Source of the DNA: Vulcanimicrobiota bacterium
GTDB lineage: Bacteria; Vulcanimicrobiota; Vulcanimicrobiia; Vulcanimicrobiales; Vulcanimicrobiaceae
Assembly: GCA_027364935.1 (NCBI GenBank)
Contig: DAHXOK010000008.1
Location: forward strand, 11,853 to 52,883
Length of the DNA: 41,031 nucleotides
Direction: 5' to 3'
Position numbers and translations under genes: made by a program. The notes beneath the pieces were generated by a model that was not told where the DNA came from, made no database searches, and saw only the letters and a list, made by a program, of their open reading frames with translations. This document shows, piece after piece, positions 24,560-33,500 of this stretch; position 1 is the stretch's first letter, and every line of letters begins with the position of its first letter.

Positions 24560-25855
24560 CTACGCGATGCTCGTCACGGAGGCGTGATGCCGGCGCTCGC
24601 GGTCCGCAATCAAGCCGAGCCACGAATTCGGGAAGCGGCGCAGCACGGTGTCGATGTATTCGTCATACGTGCGATCGTCCGGAGTGATATCGCGCTCCGC
24701 AACAAGCGTGAGGACGGCACGCCACTCGAAACCGAGTCGCCGGTAAATCGAGTACGCACGGTTGAAGTGCGCTGCCGCCGCCGGCGCGTTGCCCAATCCC
24801 TTTTCCACCAACCCCGCCGTAAAATGTTCCCACGCTTCCACGTGCGGCTCGTGCCGGAATGCCGCGGAGAATGGGCCCGGTTCGGGAACGGCTTTGTAGC
24901 GGCGCCAGCACCGCTGCGCCTGCAGAGGACGATGCAGCGCGAAGACGTTTGCGAGATAGAGCAGCGCAACGCGCTCGCTGCCCTTGAACGTCTCCCATTC
25001 GAGCTGGTCCGCAAGCGCGAGCGCCTGATCGGCGACGAGCCATCCGTTGACCTCTTCACCGAGCGCGAGCGAGAGATACGCGCGGTCGCAGAGGGCGAAG
25101 ACGTGCCACGATCGCTCCACCTGAAACGAATCCAGCGCGCTGAACTGCTGCATAGCTCGAGCGAAATCGCCGTCGATTGCCGCAAACCACGCTGCAGCGC
25201 GCGTGATTTGGTAGAGCGTGAGCTCGAGATACGGCGTTCGAGCGACGCTCTCCACGCGATGCAGGACGCCCGACATCACGGCCGGGATGTACATCTCGCG
25301 CGCGTAGATCGCCGCGTTCGAGAGCGACGCTGTGACCACCATGAGATCTGCCCCCGCGAGGGTTGCCGCCTGCTCGAAGCGCCGGATCGCGCTTGCGTAA
25401 TCCGCGCGCTCGACGGCAAGCCAGGCGCGCAGCTCTTCGGCAACTGCGGAGAACGTGCCGAAGTCCTCGTTCTCCAAGATCGCGCTCGCTGCGTCGGTCT
25501 CGTGGAGCATCCAATGCAGCAAAGCCCGCTGATAGCGGGCCTCCGCGCGCTCCTCTTGCGTTCTGGCCGTTGCGAGTGCGACCTCGATGAGCGCCCGGGC
25601 GCCGTCGGTATCGCCTTGGCGCCCGATCGCCGCGCCGGTAAGCGCAGCCCAGGTGGAGCGCTTCTTCGCTCGCGATGCGCGCAGAACGCGTTCCGCGTCG
25701 TCGTGACGCCGCATACGAAGGTAGGTTCTGGCTAAGAGAAAGTCTCGTTCGGCGCCGCGGCGCCCGCGAAGGATCTCGACGCACGCGTCATAGTCCGCGC
25801 GTAGGAACGCCTCGCGCGCTATCCTCAGGCCCAGGGTCGAGGCCTTCGCAGCCAT
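24560..25855 (-). CDS. TPR-repeat protein
   Basis: A 431-residue all-helical protein with tandem tetratricopeptide-like repeats: DYDACVEILRGRRGAERDFL, RRHDDAERVLRASRA, QGDTDGARALIEVALATART and further degenerate units up to FNRAYSIYRRLGFEWRAVLT near 385. No signal peptide and no DNA-binding or catalytic domain are visible. The repeats resemble the sensor half of LAL regulators, such as the one two genes downstream, so it may be a protein-interaction partner or a remnant regulator. It is cotranscribed with the amidase-like gene (three-base gap). The start ATG has no clear Shine-Dalgarno; it lies 49 bases after the peptide B stop. Confidence 0.8.
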   Translation of the reverse strand: MAAKASTLGLRIAREAFLRADYDACVEILRGRRGAERDFLLARTYLRMRRHDDAERVLRASRAKKRSTWAALTGAAIGRQGDTDGARALIEVALATARTQEERAEARYQRALLHWMLHETDAASAILENEDFGTFSAVAEELRAWLAVERADYASAIRRFEQAATLAGADLMVVTASLSNAAIYAREMYIPAVMSGVLHRVESVARTPYLELTLYQITRAAAWFAAIDGDFARAMQQFSALDSFQVERSWHVFALCDRAYLSLALGEEVNGWLVADQALALADQLEWETFKGSERVALLYLANVFALHRPLQAQRCWRRYKAVPEPGPFSAAFRHEPHVEAWEHFTAGLVEKGLGNAPAAAAHFNRAYSIYRRLGFEWRAVLTLVAERDITPDDRTYDEYIDTVLRRFPNSWLGLIADRERRHHASVTSIA

Positions 25856-25877
25856 CTACGAAGGCTTGTCGTTGTGC

Positions 25878-25898
25878 GCGGCCCCCTCCTGGGGCCGC
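25878..25898 (-). terminator. Strong GC hairpin between peptide B and TPR gene
   Basis: GCGGCCCC and GGGGCCGC form a perfect 8-bp all-GC stem with a 5-base loop. The hairpin begins six bases after the peptide B stop and ends 22 bases before the TPR start. With no U-tract it may act as attenuator or processing barrier, letting the peptide be made in excess of the downstream regulators. Confidence 0.5.
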
Positions 25899-25904
25899 CA
25901 GTCC

Positions 25905-26060
25905 CTAGCCGGTCGGAAGTGTGCCCACGTCCATGATGCGTGCGTGATGAGAGGGCGGGATCGAGGTAAAGCTGGCGGCGGCCCCGGTCGGGCCGATGCC
26001 CGTATCCATCCCGTGCATGCCCGCGAAGCTCAAGAGAAGACTGAGGAAGAAAGTGAACAT
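25905..26060 (-). CDS. Small peptide B (51 aa), hydrophobic N-terminus
   Basis: An unannotated-size frame on the same strand as the TPR-amidase-LAL operon. It begins MFTFFLSLLLSFAGMHGM, a signal-like or single membrane segment, followed by a Gly/Thr/Ser/Pro-rich tail of about 33 residues (IGPTGAAASF, IPPSHHARIM) ending in PTG. Like peptide A it carries a Met-His pair at the end of the hydrophobic part, and it lies about 50 bases in front of a signalling gene. The ribosome-binding site is weak (GGTTGGAAG is too close to the ATG). No family was recognised; real expression is uncertain. Confidence 0.4.
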   Translation of the reverse strand: MFTFFLSLLLSFAGMHGMDTGIGPTGAAASFTSIPPSHHARIMDVGTLPTG

Positions 26061-26105
26061 ACTTCCAACCTAAGCGAGGCGTCACACACGGCATAGGGCC
26101 GGTCT

Positions 26106-26136
26106 GTAAGGAAACGGCCAGAGAAACGTAAGGAAA
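26106..26136. promoter_or_regulatory. Phased direct repeats upstream of peptide B
   Basis: GTAAGGAAA occurs exactly twice (26106-26114 and 26128-26136), 22 bp apart, i.e. two helical turns. A related AGAAACG half-site lies in between, giving an RGAAA core roughly every 11 bp. On the minus strand they cover about -30 to -60 relative to a weak TATGCC -10 for peptide B. This layout suits an OmpR-type regulator such as the one encoded at 19301. The plus-strand nuclease-helicase gene begins at 26200, so it too could be affected. Confidence 0.4.
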
Positions 26137-26199
26137 TTGTATAGCGCCTCGAGCGCATCGCGCCAGGCGTATGGCACGCGGACCGCATAGGATGGGGCC

Positions 26200-29100
26200 A
26201 TGCAGCGCATCGCTGGCCGCCTCGTCTTCTCCGCCTCGGATCTTAACGGTTTCCTGGAGTGCGAAGCCCTTGCGCAGTTCGAGCGCGAGGCGGCGGAGCG
26301 TCTGCGCGTCCGTCCGGAGCCAGACGAGACGGCGCGACTGCTCGCGCGTAAAGGCGACGAGCACGAGCGCAGGTACCTCGACTCGCTTCGCTCGAGCGGC
26401 TTAGACGTGTGCGAGATCCGCCACGGAGAGCGCCTCGACGCGCAAGAGCTACACGAAGCAGAGCGCGCGACAGCCGCCGCGATGGAGAACGGCGCCGCCG
26501 TCATCTACCAGGCCACGTTCTTCGACGGCACGTTCATGGGCCATGCGGACTTTCTTCGCCGCGTCGAGAGCCCGTGCGCGCGGTGGCCGTGGAGCTACGA
26601 GGTCCTCGACACCAAGCTCGCTTTGACAACCAAGACCTACTTTCTCGTGCAACTCTGCAACTACAGCGAGCACGTCGCACGCTTGCAGGGCACCATGCCG
26701 CAGCGCATCGTGGTCGTTCCCGGCAACAACGTCGAAGCGTCGTACGACCTCGCCACCTATCTCGCGTACTACCGCCATTTGAAGGCAGCCTTTCTCGAGC
26801 GCGTGAACGGCGGGCGCAACGGCGCCTATCCACACGAAGTCTCGCACTGCAGGGTCTGCCGCTGGAACCCGATCTGCGACGCGCGCCGCGAAGCGGACGA
26901 TTACCTCGGGCTCGTCGCGTGGATGCGCCGCGACGACATCCGCCGGCTCTCCGGCAGCGGCATCGCGACGATCGCGCAGCTCGCTCGCGCCGGCGAGGCG
27001 ATGCGCCCCAGCGGCATGACGCCTGAGACGTTCGAGCGCCTCCGCGAACAGGCGAACCTTCAGCACGAGCAGCGTACGACCGGAGTGCTGCGTTACGAAC
27101 TACTTGCCTTGCAGCCGTCACGCGGCTTCGCGCTCCTGCCTGCGCCGGACGAGGGCGATCTCTTCTTCGATATGGAAGGCGATCCGCTCTACACGCCGCA
27201 GCGCGGGCTCGAGTATCTCTTCGGCGTCCATCTCGCGAAGGAGCAACGGTACGTCGCCTACTGGGCGAAGAGCGCTCGCGACGAGCGTTCGGCGTTCGAA
27301 GCGCTCGTCGACCTCCTCGCGCGCCGCCGCGCCGAGTATCCGAACATGCACGTTTACCACTACGCGCCGTACGAGACGACGGCGCTCAAGCGGCTCGCAG
27401 GTTTCTATGCGACGCGTGAAGAGGAGCTGGACACCCTGCTCCGAGCGCAGTCCTTCGTCGACCTGTACGCCGTCGTACGGCAAGGCTTGCGCATCTCGCA
27501 GCCGTCGTATTCGATCAAGAAACTCGAGCCGTTCTACGGCTTCGCCCGCGAAACCAAGACCCAACGCGGCGACGACTCCATTCTCATGTTCGAATCGTGG
27601 CTGATCGACAACGACGACAACATCCTCGTCGACATCGAGAACTACAATCGCGACGACTGTCTCTCCACGCAACGTCTTCGCGACTGGCTGCTCGAGCGCA
27701 GAGCCGAGCTCGTCGCACGCGGCGGTGACTTTCCATGGAAGGCGCCGCCCGAACCGCACGAGGAGGCCGCGGAGCAAGAGAGCGACGAGCGCGCGCAGCT
27801 TCGCGACGCGCTCCTGGCCGGGCTCGAGGCGCCGCAAAGCGTCGCCGTCTTGCGCGACGCCGATGAGCGCTTTCGCGCGCGCTGGCTGCTCGGACACTTG
27901 CTCGACTATCACCGTCGCGACGATAAGCCGGCCTGGTGGGCGTACTACTATCGGTGCGAGAATCAAGATGAACTCGTCGAGTTCGACCGCAAGGCGATCG
28001 GCAGCCTTCGCTATCGCAGCGACGTCCCGCCCTACCGGCTGACGCCCAAACAGAACCCCGTGTACGTCTTCTCCTTTCCGGATCAGCTCCATGGCTTCGA
28101 GGCCGGCGACGGCGCGTACGTGCTCGATGCGGCACGCCCACACGAAGCGGGAACGATCGTCGGCGTCGACGACGACGTGCTCGAAATCCACGTAAAGCTC
28201 CGTGGGGGAGTTGAGCCTGCGGATCTGGACGCGCTCGCGCCGGTGCCCACCATCAACGCGACCCTGTTGCGCGATAGCCTGCAACGTGTCGCACGCACGT
28301 ATCTCGACGGAGAGCTGGAGCGGCGCCATCCCGCCCTCGTCGACGTGCTCCTTCGGCGCTTGCCGCGATTACGCGGTGAGGCTCCGGGGCAGCGCTTGCA
28401 GCCAGAGATTCCCGACGCAGCGTCGATCGCTACGATTGCGCAACGCCTCGACGGCAGCTACCTTTTCGTGCAAGGCCCTCCGGGAAGTGGAAAGAGCACG
28501 ACCGGTGCCGGCGTCGTGCTCGACTTGCTCGGTTCGGGCAAGCGCGTCGCGATTCTCGCTAACTCGCATAAGGTGATCCACAACCTGCTTCACAAAATCG
28601 AAGAGCAAGCGATTCACCGCGGGCAGAGCTTTCGCGGCATTCAGCGCTACAGCAAGACCACCGAGGGTTCTCGCTTTGAATCCAAGCTGCCGGAATCGTT
28701 CATCGCTCCCTCGCTCGCTACCGACGCACTGTCCGAGCCGCACGACCTGGCGGCAGGCACGGCCTGGAGCTTCGCCCGCGAGGAGCTAACCGGCGCGTAC
28801 GATTATCTCGTCATCGACGAGGCGGGGCAGGTCTCGCTCGCCAACGCGATCGCCTGCGCTCCCTGCGCGCACAACGTCATTCTCCTCGGCGATCCTCTGC
28901 AGCTAGCGCAGGTCTCGCAGGGCGCGCACCCGCCCGGCGTCGAGCTCTCGGTACTCGCGCACTTGCTCGGTGACGACACGACCGTTCCGCCGGAGCGCGG
29001 CGTGTTTCTCGACCATTCGCATCGGATGCATCCGCAGATTTGCGCGTTCATCTCGGAGAGCGTCTATGCGGGCCGTCTGCGAGCGAGCGAGGCGACGCGC

Positions 29101-29643
29101 TGCAATCGCGTGGATTCCGAGGGAGTGTGCGGGAGCGGTCTGCGGTATCTGCCGATCGCGCACGAAGGGAATCGGCGCGAGTCGCGTGAGGAAGCCGAGG
29201 CTATCGTACGCGAGATCGCCGGGCTTCTTCAAGGAACGCTCGCGGTCGCGACGCTCGAAGACCCGACGCCCCAGCCGCGGTCCTTCACGCAACACGACGT
29301 GCTCGTCGTCTCACCGTACAATGCGCAGCGCCGCCTCATCGGGCAACGGTTGGCCGACGCCGGACTGCACGGCGTCGCCGTCGGAACCGTCGACAAATTT
29401 CAGGGTCAGGAAGCTCCGGTCGTCTTCTATTCGATGGCGACCTCCAGCGGCGACGAGATCCCGCGCGACATCGGCTTTCTTTTCGAAAAGAATCGCCTCA
29501 ACGTCGCGATCTCGCGCGCGCAATGTGTGAGCGTGCTCGTCTGCTCGCCGCGTCTGCTCGACACGCGCTGTTCTACGCCGGAACAGATGGCGCTCGTAAA
29601 CCTGCTTTGCAGATATGCAGAAGTGGCTTCGGCAATCTCGTAG
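26200..29643 (+). CDS. TM0106-family RecB-like nuclease fused to RNase H-like domain and SF1 helicase
   Basis: A 1147-residue DNA-processing protein. The N-terminal PD-(D/E)XK nuclease has GHADFL (Asp117), LDTKLA (Asp137, Lys139) and QLCNYSEH, plus four cysteines in Cas4/AddB layout (Cys21, then Cys217, Cys220 and Cys226 in HCRVCRWNPICD) that probably hold a 4Fe-4S cluster. Residues 320-530 are a YprB-type RNase H-like domain (LFFDMEGDPLY; YNRDDCLSTQRL). The C-terminal half is a DNA2/NAM7-type SF1 helicase: Walker A GPPGSGKS (759-766), DEAG (873-876), LLGDPLQLAQVSQG, VSPYNAQRRLIG, VDKFQGQEAPVV and NVAISRAQ. It probably works in repair or recombination end-processing; the biological role of the family is not established. 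It is monocistronic and divergent from the signalling island. Confidence 0.93.
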   Translation: MQRIAGRLVFSASDLNGFLECEALAQFEREAAERLRVRPEPDETARLLARKGDEHERRYLDSLRSSGLDVCEIRHGERLDAQELHEAERATAAAMENGAAVIYQATFFDGTFMGHADFLRRVESPCARWPWSYEVLDTKLALTTKTYFLVQLCNYSEHVARLQGTMPQRIVVVPGNNVEASYDLATYLAYYRHLKAAFLERVNGGRNGAYPHEVSHCRVCRWNPICDARREADDYLGLVAWMRRDDIRRLSGSGIATIAQLARAGEAMRPSGMTPETFERLREQANLQHEQRTTGVLRYELLALQPSRGFALLPAPDEGDLFFDMEGDPLYTPQRGLEYLFGVHLAKEQRYVAYWAKSARDERSAFEALVDLLARRRAEYPNMHVYHYAPYETTALKRLAGFYATREEELDTLLRAQSFVDLYAVVRQGLRISQPSYSIKKLEPFYGFARETKTQRGDDSILMFESWLIDNDDNILVDIENYNRDDCLSTQRLRDWLLERRAELVARGGDFPWKAPPEPHEEAAEQESDERAQLRDALLAGLEAPQSVAVLRDADERFRARWLLGHLLDYHRRDDKPAWWAYYYRCENQDELVEFDRKAIGSLRYRSDVPPYRLTPKQNPVYVFSFPDQLHGFEAGDGAYVLDAARPHEAGTIVGVDDDVLEIHVKLRGGVEPADLDALAPVPTINATLLRDSLQRVARTYLDGELERRHPALVDVLLRRLPRLRGEAPGQRLQPEIPDAASIATIAQRLDGSYLFVQGPPGSGKSTTGAGVVLDLLGSGKRVAILANSHKVIHNLLHKIEEQAIHRGQSFRGIQRYSKTTEGSRFESKLPESFIAPSLATDALSEPHDLAAGTAWSFAREELTGAYDYLVIDEAGQVSLANAIACAPCAHNVILLGDPLQLAQVSQGAHPPGVELSVLAHLLGDDTTVPPERGVFLDHSHRMHPQICAFISESVYAGRLRASEATRCNRVDSEGVCGSGLRYLPIAHEGNRRESREEAEAIVREIAGLLQGTLAVATLEDPTPQPRSFTQHDVLVVSPYNAQRRLIGQRLADAGLHGVAVGTVDKFQGQEAPVVFYSMATSSGDEIPRDIGFLFEKNRLNVAISRAQCVSVLVCSPRLLDTRCSTPEQMALVNLLCRYAEVASAIS

Positions 29644-29809
29644 GGCCCTCCGCAGAGATCAACTCCGAACCCTTTTCCCGAACTCACAGCACAGCGTCTT
29701 GTGGCTTCGTACGCCGCGACTACTCGCGCCTTCGCGTCGGGGGCAAGACCAGCTGCCTGGTTGGGTGGAAATCCACTGTTATCCCCGGCTCCAATTTCAG
29801 GGCCTATCC

Positions 29810-30013
29810 CAGGCGTATTTCGCCTTCCCGCAAGCGAGCTGGAAGAGCTTGCGCACGACTAATCCGATCGAATCGATATTCTCAAGCGTTCGACTGCGGA
29901 CCAACGTCGCAAAGCGATTGCGCAGCGGCGAGTCGGCGCTCTACCTCGTCTTCAAACTCATCGAACGGCTCTCGCACACGTGGCGACGCATCGACGGTTA
30001 TCAAACGATGTGA
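29810..30013 (+). pseudogene. IS256-family (Mutator-type) transposase, C-terminal remnant
   Basis: About 65 residues in one frame match the end of IS256-type transposases: AYFAFPQASW, SLRTTNPIESIFSSVRLRT (conserved TTNPIEStF.tVR.RT), VFKLIERLSHTWRRIDGY. The upstream DDE catalytic part is gone; the 160 bases between the nuclease stop and this point contain no recognisable transposase. The frame stops at 30011-30013, earlier than usual for the family. No terminal inverted repeats were found. It marks past mobile-element activity at the left edge of the Rhs segment. The rest of 29644-30059 holds no feature I can support. Confidence 0.8.
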
Positions 30014-30059
30014 AGGACTACGCCGCTCTACGTATTTCCCCGAACATCGGCGCGACCTC

Positions 30060-30473
30060 CTACCCAACTCGGGGACAGTACAAAGCCCAGTTCGTCGTCG
30101 TTCCGTCGACAATGTAGCGCAGCAGGACTTCATGGATGCCGACAGCCACGGTCCCCGTGTATAGGTCGATCACGGAGGTATCGTTCCCGGCGCCCAAGTA
30201 GACCGCCGGTAGCCCATCGAGTTGGTAATAGAGTAGAGTTCCATGATGGAGTCCCGATATTCCGGTTGACCATGCAGCCTTATTTCTAAACCATATCAGG
30301 GTGTGGATTCTTCGGCCGACGGATTCGACTTGCGCCCTGAAGCCTGGCACTCCGATGCCCAGCACGAACCGCGAGTGCGCGACGCAGGACTTGGCTGTGG
30401 CATACTCTGGTAGCCCAAAGCAGATCGCTGCCATCAAGAGCGATAGCAGTCGTAGAATCGCGATGGTTCGCAC
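30060..30473 (-). CDS. Small exported protein next to Rhs, candidate immunity or accessory protein
   Basis: A 137-residue protein. The GTG at 30473 is preferred because AAGGGGG lies six to seven bases upstream; another GTG two codons earlier is possible. A Sec signal peptide is clear (IAILRLLSLLMAAICFGLPE, cleavage near EYATAKS). The mature part, about 110 residues, has two cysteines and aromatic-rich beta-like stretches (LIWFRNKAAWS, LLYYQLDGLPAVYLG, NWALYCPRVG). No family recognised. It is the first gene downstream of the Rhs gene on the same strand, 76 bases from its stop, where cognate immunity genes normally lie. Base composition is less GC-rich than the flanking chromosome. Confidence 0.6.
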   Translation of the reverse strand: MRTIAILRLLSLLMAAICFGLPEYATAKSCVAHSRFVLGIGVPGFRAQVESVGRRIHTLIWFRNKAAWSTGISGLHHGTLLYYQLDGLPAVYLGAGNDTSVIDLYTGTVAVGIHEVLLRYIVDGTTTNWALYCPRVG

Positions 30474-30496
30474 GGGCACCCCCTTGTCTTGATCCA

Positions 30497-30515
30497 GAAT
30501 CCTTAGTCAGGATTC
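30497..30515 (-). terminator. Hairpin between Rhs and small exported gene
   Basis: GAATCCT and AGGATTC form a perfect 7-bp stem with a 5-base loop, 34 bases after the Rhs stop. It may terminate or reduce read-through into the small exported gene, or stabilise the Rhs mRNA 3' end. No U-tract follows. Confidence 0.4.
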
Positions 30516-30549
30516 GAAAAGCCCAGTTCCGGCAAATCTAGCCTTCTCC

Positions 30550-33500
30550 CTACAGGCTTAGTGGAACAGCCGTCGTCGCCGAAACGTCGATTTCATCTTC
30601 ACCGCCGTCGGCGCTTTCGTCTTCAGGTCCCGCGTTTGGATCGTCACCAGCCTTCGTTCCCCCCAATGCAGGCTTGACCCCTAGCTGCGTCAATACCTCA
30701 TCCCTGACCTTGTAGCCGATGTCGTCCTCCGCGCTTACTGAGGTTCCTACAGACGCAGGAAGGCTCGATCGCTCACCGTTACGTTCAGCGAACGCAGCCG
30801 GATCCATCACTTGATGAAGTGCGTGAACTAACTCCGCCGCCAAATCTGCTACCAGCTCAGCTCGGCTGGCTGTCGCGCCTGACGTCAGGCCGATAGTGAT
30901 GTGACCGTAGAGGTCCCCGTTCGTCAATTGCCCAGCTGGAACCGTAACAGACTCGCACCCCTGACAGCTCTTGATATTGCTACGTATGTAGACAACTGCT
31001 ATCTTTGTCGAACCGTTCTTACCGATGTGATTCTCTACACCTAGGGCGATCTTCCTAAAGAGTGCGCTGTGCTTCAATCCCCAGGTCCATGCATTCGTTA
31101 AACTTGTGGGGATATTGATCGGATTATATCCAGTAGGATCTGAATATGCCTCAGGATTGCTTCCGTTCCACATGTAGGATTTCTGCGATGCGGGGTTGTC
31201 GACAGTGCCGGCGTAGGCGTCGGGGGTCGTCCACGTACCAGCGTTGGAGTCGTACGTGCGCACGCCTTGGATTGTGTCGGTGCCGTCAGTCAGACCGTCG
31301 GTCCGCGGCATGCCCAGCACGCCGCCGTTGCCGATGGGGTTGCTTGCCGGGCCCAGCGCTTTGGGAGCGCCCCACCAGTTGATCGAGGTCGGCATGTTGC
31401 TCGCGGCGTTGCACGGCGATCGCTCAAACGCTCCGAATCTCGTATCGAACGTGTACGAGTTCGACAAGCCGGCAAAGGTCGCGCCAGAGGCGTTGTGGCA
31501 GCCCATCACGCCGCCTGCCGGATCCCGATCGTAAAACGTCAGGCCCTTGTAGCCCGGGTCCAGCGGTAGAACGTCGCCTTGCGCACCGACCTTGATGTCG
31601 TCGAGCTGTCCCGAGGAGTTCGTGGTGAAGAGCAGCATGCCGCCGTCCCAGTGCAGCGTGTCGTACTGCGGGGAATCGCCAAGTTTCAAAGTCGATCCCA
31701 CCATGATGGGATGCCCATTCGGGCCCCAGAGCAAGCTGTTCCCCGACGGCTGGCCAGTGCCGTAATCCATCGGCCCTGAGAGAAGCGTATGATTCTCCGC
31801 ATCGTAAGTCCGACTGACAGTCGTGTCGTCGGTTGGATCGCCGTTGCTGTCGCAGCACGAGTACTGGCTGTCGGTCGTCAGGCGACCTGCGGCGTCGTAG
31901 ATCATGCCCGAACTCGCGTTTGAATTGCCCGAGGTCCAGTTTGTTCCCAGCGCGATGCCCATGCGGCCATCCCAGGTAACTTGCAGCGTGCCGGTGCGTT
32001 GTGCTCCCTGTATTTGCACGCCGTTGGCGTACCGGCTAGACGAAGTGAGGGAAGATCCCGGCCATGATGTCAGTTCACCACGTACCGAGTACGTGTATCG
32101 CGCGGGCACGTTACTCGCAGGTGTCATGACGCCGAGAACCTCGCCCTGCGCGCCATATTCAAAACTCGAGAGGGTGGCGCCTGGGATCGTCTCCGCGCTC
32201 TCCTGGCCGTAGGCGTTATGGGTCATCGTGACCGACGTACCGTTGGCCGCGGCGCCGCTCTCGCTACGCTGCGTCATCCTGCCCGCAGCTGTGTACGTGT
32301 ACGAAAGCGTCGTCGTTCCAGCGTTGACGATTCCCGCAACGCTCGCATCATCGATTGCCTGCGTCTGCAGCCGCCCGTCGGGACGGTAGGAGTAGGCGAA
32401 GAGGCTTGCCTGCGTCAGGGCCGAGGAGCTGACGTCGAGGCTCTCCTGCGTGCCGTCGGCATAATAATGGTGGGTGAGCAACGCGGGCGAAGTAGTTCCG
32501 CCGCCGCTGGGGTCCTGACTCGTACTTAAACGCCCATCCGCATCGTACGTATAGCTCTGCGCTCCGAATACCGACGAGGTGACCGACATCACGCGACCGT
32601 CGGGATCGTATAGCATCGTGCGCCACGGGGTTGAGTCGCTGAACTGGACCGCCGTTGCCGAGCCACGCGAGTCGTATAAGAAGTCCTGGCATTGCGCGAG
32701 TTGATTGCGGTCAGAAGTGAGGAGGCCGAGGCGGGTTGGGTCGGCATCGTAGGTGAGCGACTCGGTGTTCAGCGCATCGGCCTGGGTATTGCTGTTGTAG
32801 ACCAAGGAGTACTTCGCCGTCGGGCGATCGAGGTTATCGAAAGCCGTGCCCTTGAGGTCTTGATAGACGGTGTTCGGGATCGGTGAGGGTGTCGGCTGCG
32901 GCGGCCAACTCGTGTACGTCACCGTCTGCGTCCCCGAGCCCTGCGGCAGCAACTCCACGGTTTTGTACAAGTTCCCGTGCGCGGCGATGCTCTGTCCGTC
33001 GAAAGTAATGGAACCGATGCCACCGTTCTGCGAGAGATCGTAGAGATAGCGCGTGACCCAAGGATTCGTGTACGAGTCATTCGCGGAATCGTACGGCTGC
33101 TCGACCTCCACGAGCCGGTCGTCGGCGTCGTAGAACTTCTGCGTGACACCTTGTGTGGTCGGCAGCGTCGGCGAGCCGTTCTGCACATACGTTCCGCCGT
33201 GTACGGCGGTCTGCGTGAGCACGTCACCGTCCGCATCATACGTGAAGGCGCTTGCGTAGATGCCGGGTGGTGATGCCGCGCAACCCGATGCGTTGCCGTC
33301 GAGCGCGTGCTGGTAGGAGGACTCACTGTAGTGCGTGCTGCCGTCGGCGTAGTAGCAGACGTAGGAGTACACGCCGTCGGGGTCTTCGCGCGTAAGCACG
33401 CGGTTCAGGCTGTCGTACGCGAGACGCCAGCTGCCGTTGCCGGGATTGTACGTCTGCACGTTGCCGTAGCTGTCGTAGGTGAAACTCTGCGTTGGCGTGC

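Noticed and set aside
23948-25735. 595-codon plus-strand frame opposite the amidase and TPR genes
   Set aside because: Shadow of two well-supported minus-strand genes; composition is extreme in Arg and Glu and no start signal is visible.
27118-28329. 403-codon minus-strand frame inside the nuclease-helicase gene
   Set aside because: Opposite strand of catalytic-domain coding sequence; no motif of its own.
29644-30060. Intact insertion sequence with terminal repeats
   Set aside because: Only the transposase C-terminus remains, and no matching inverted repeats or target duplication could be found around it.
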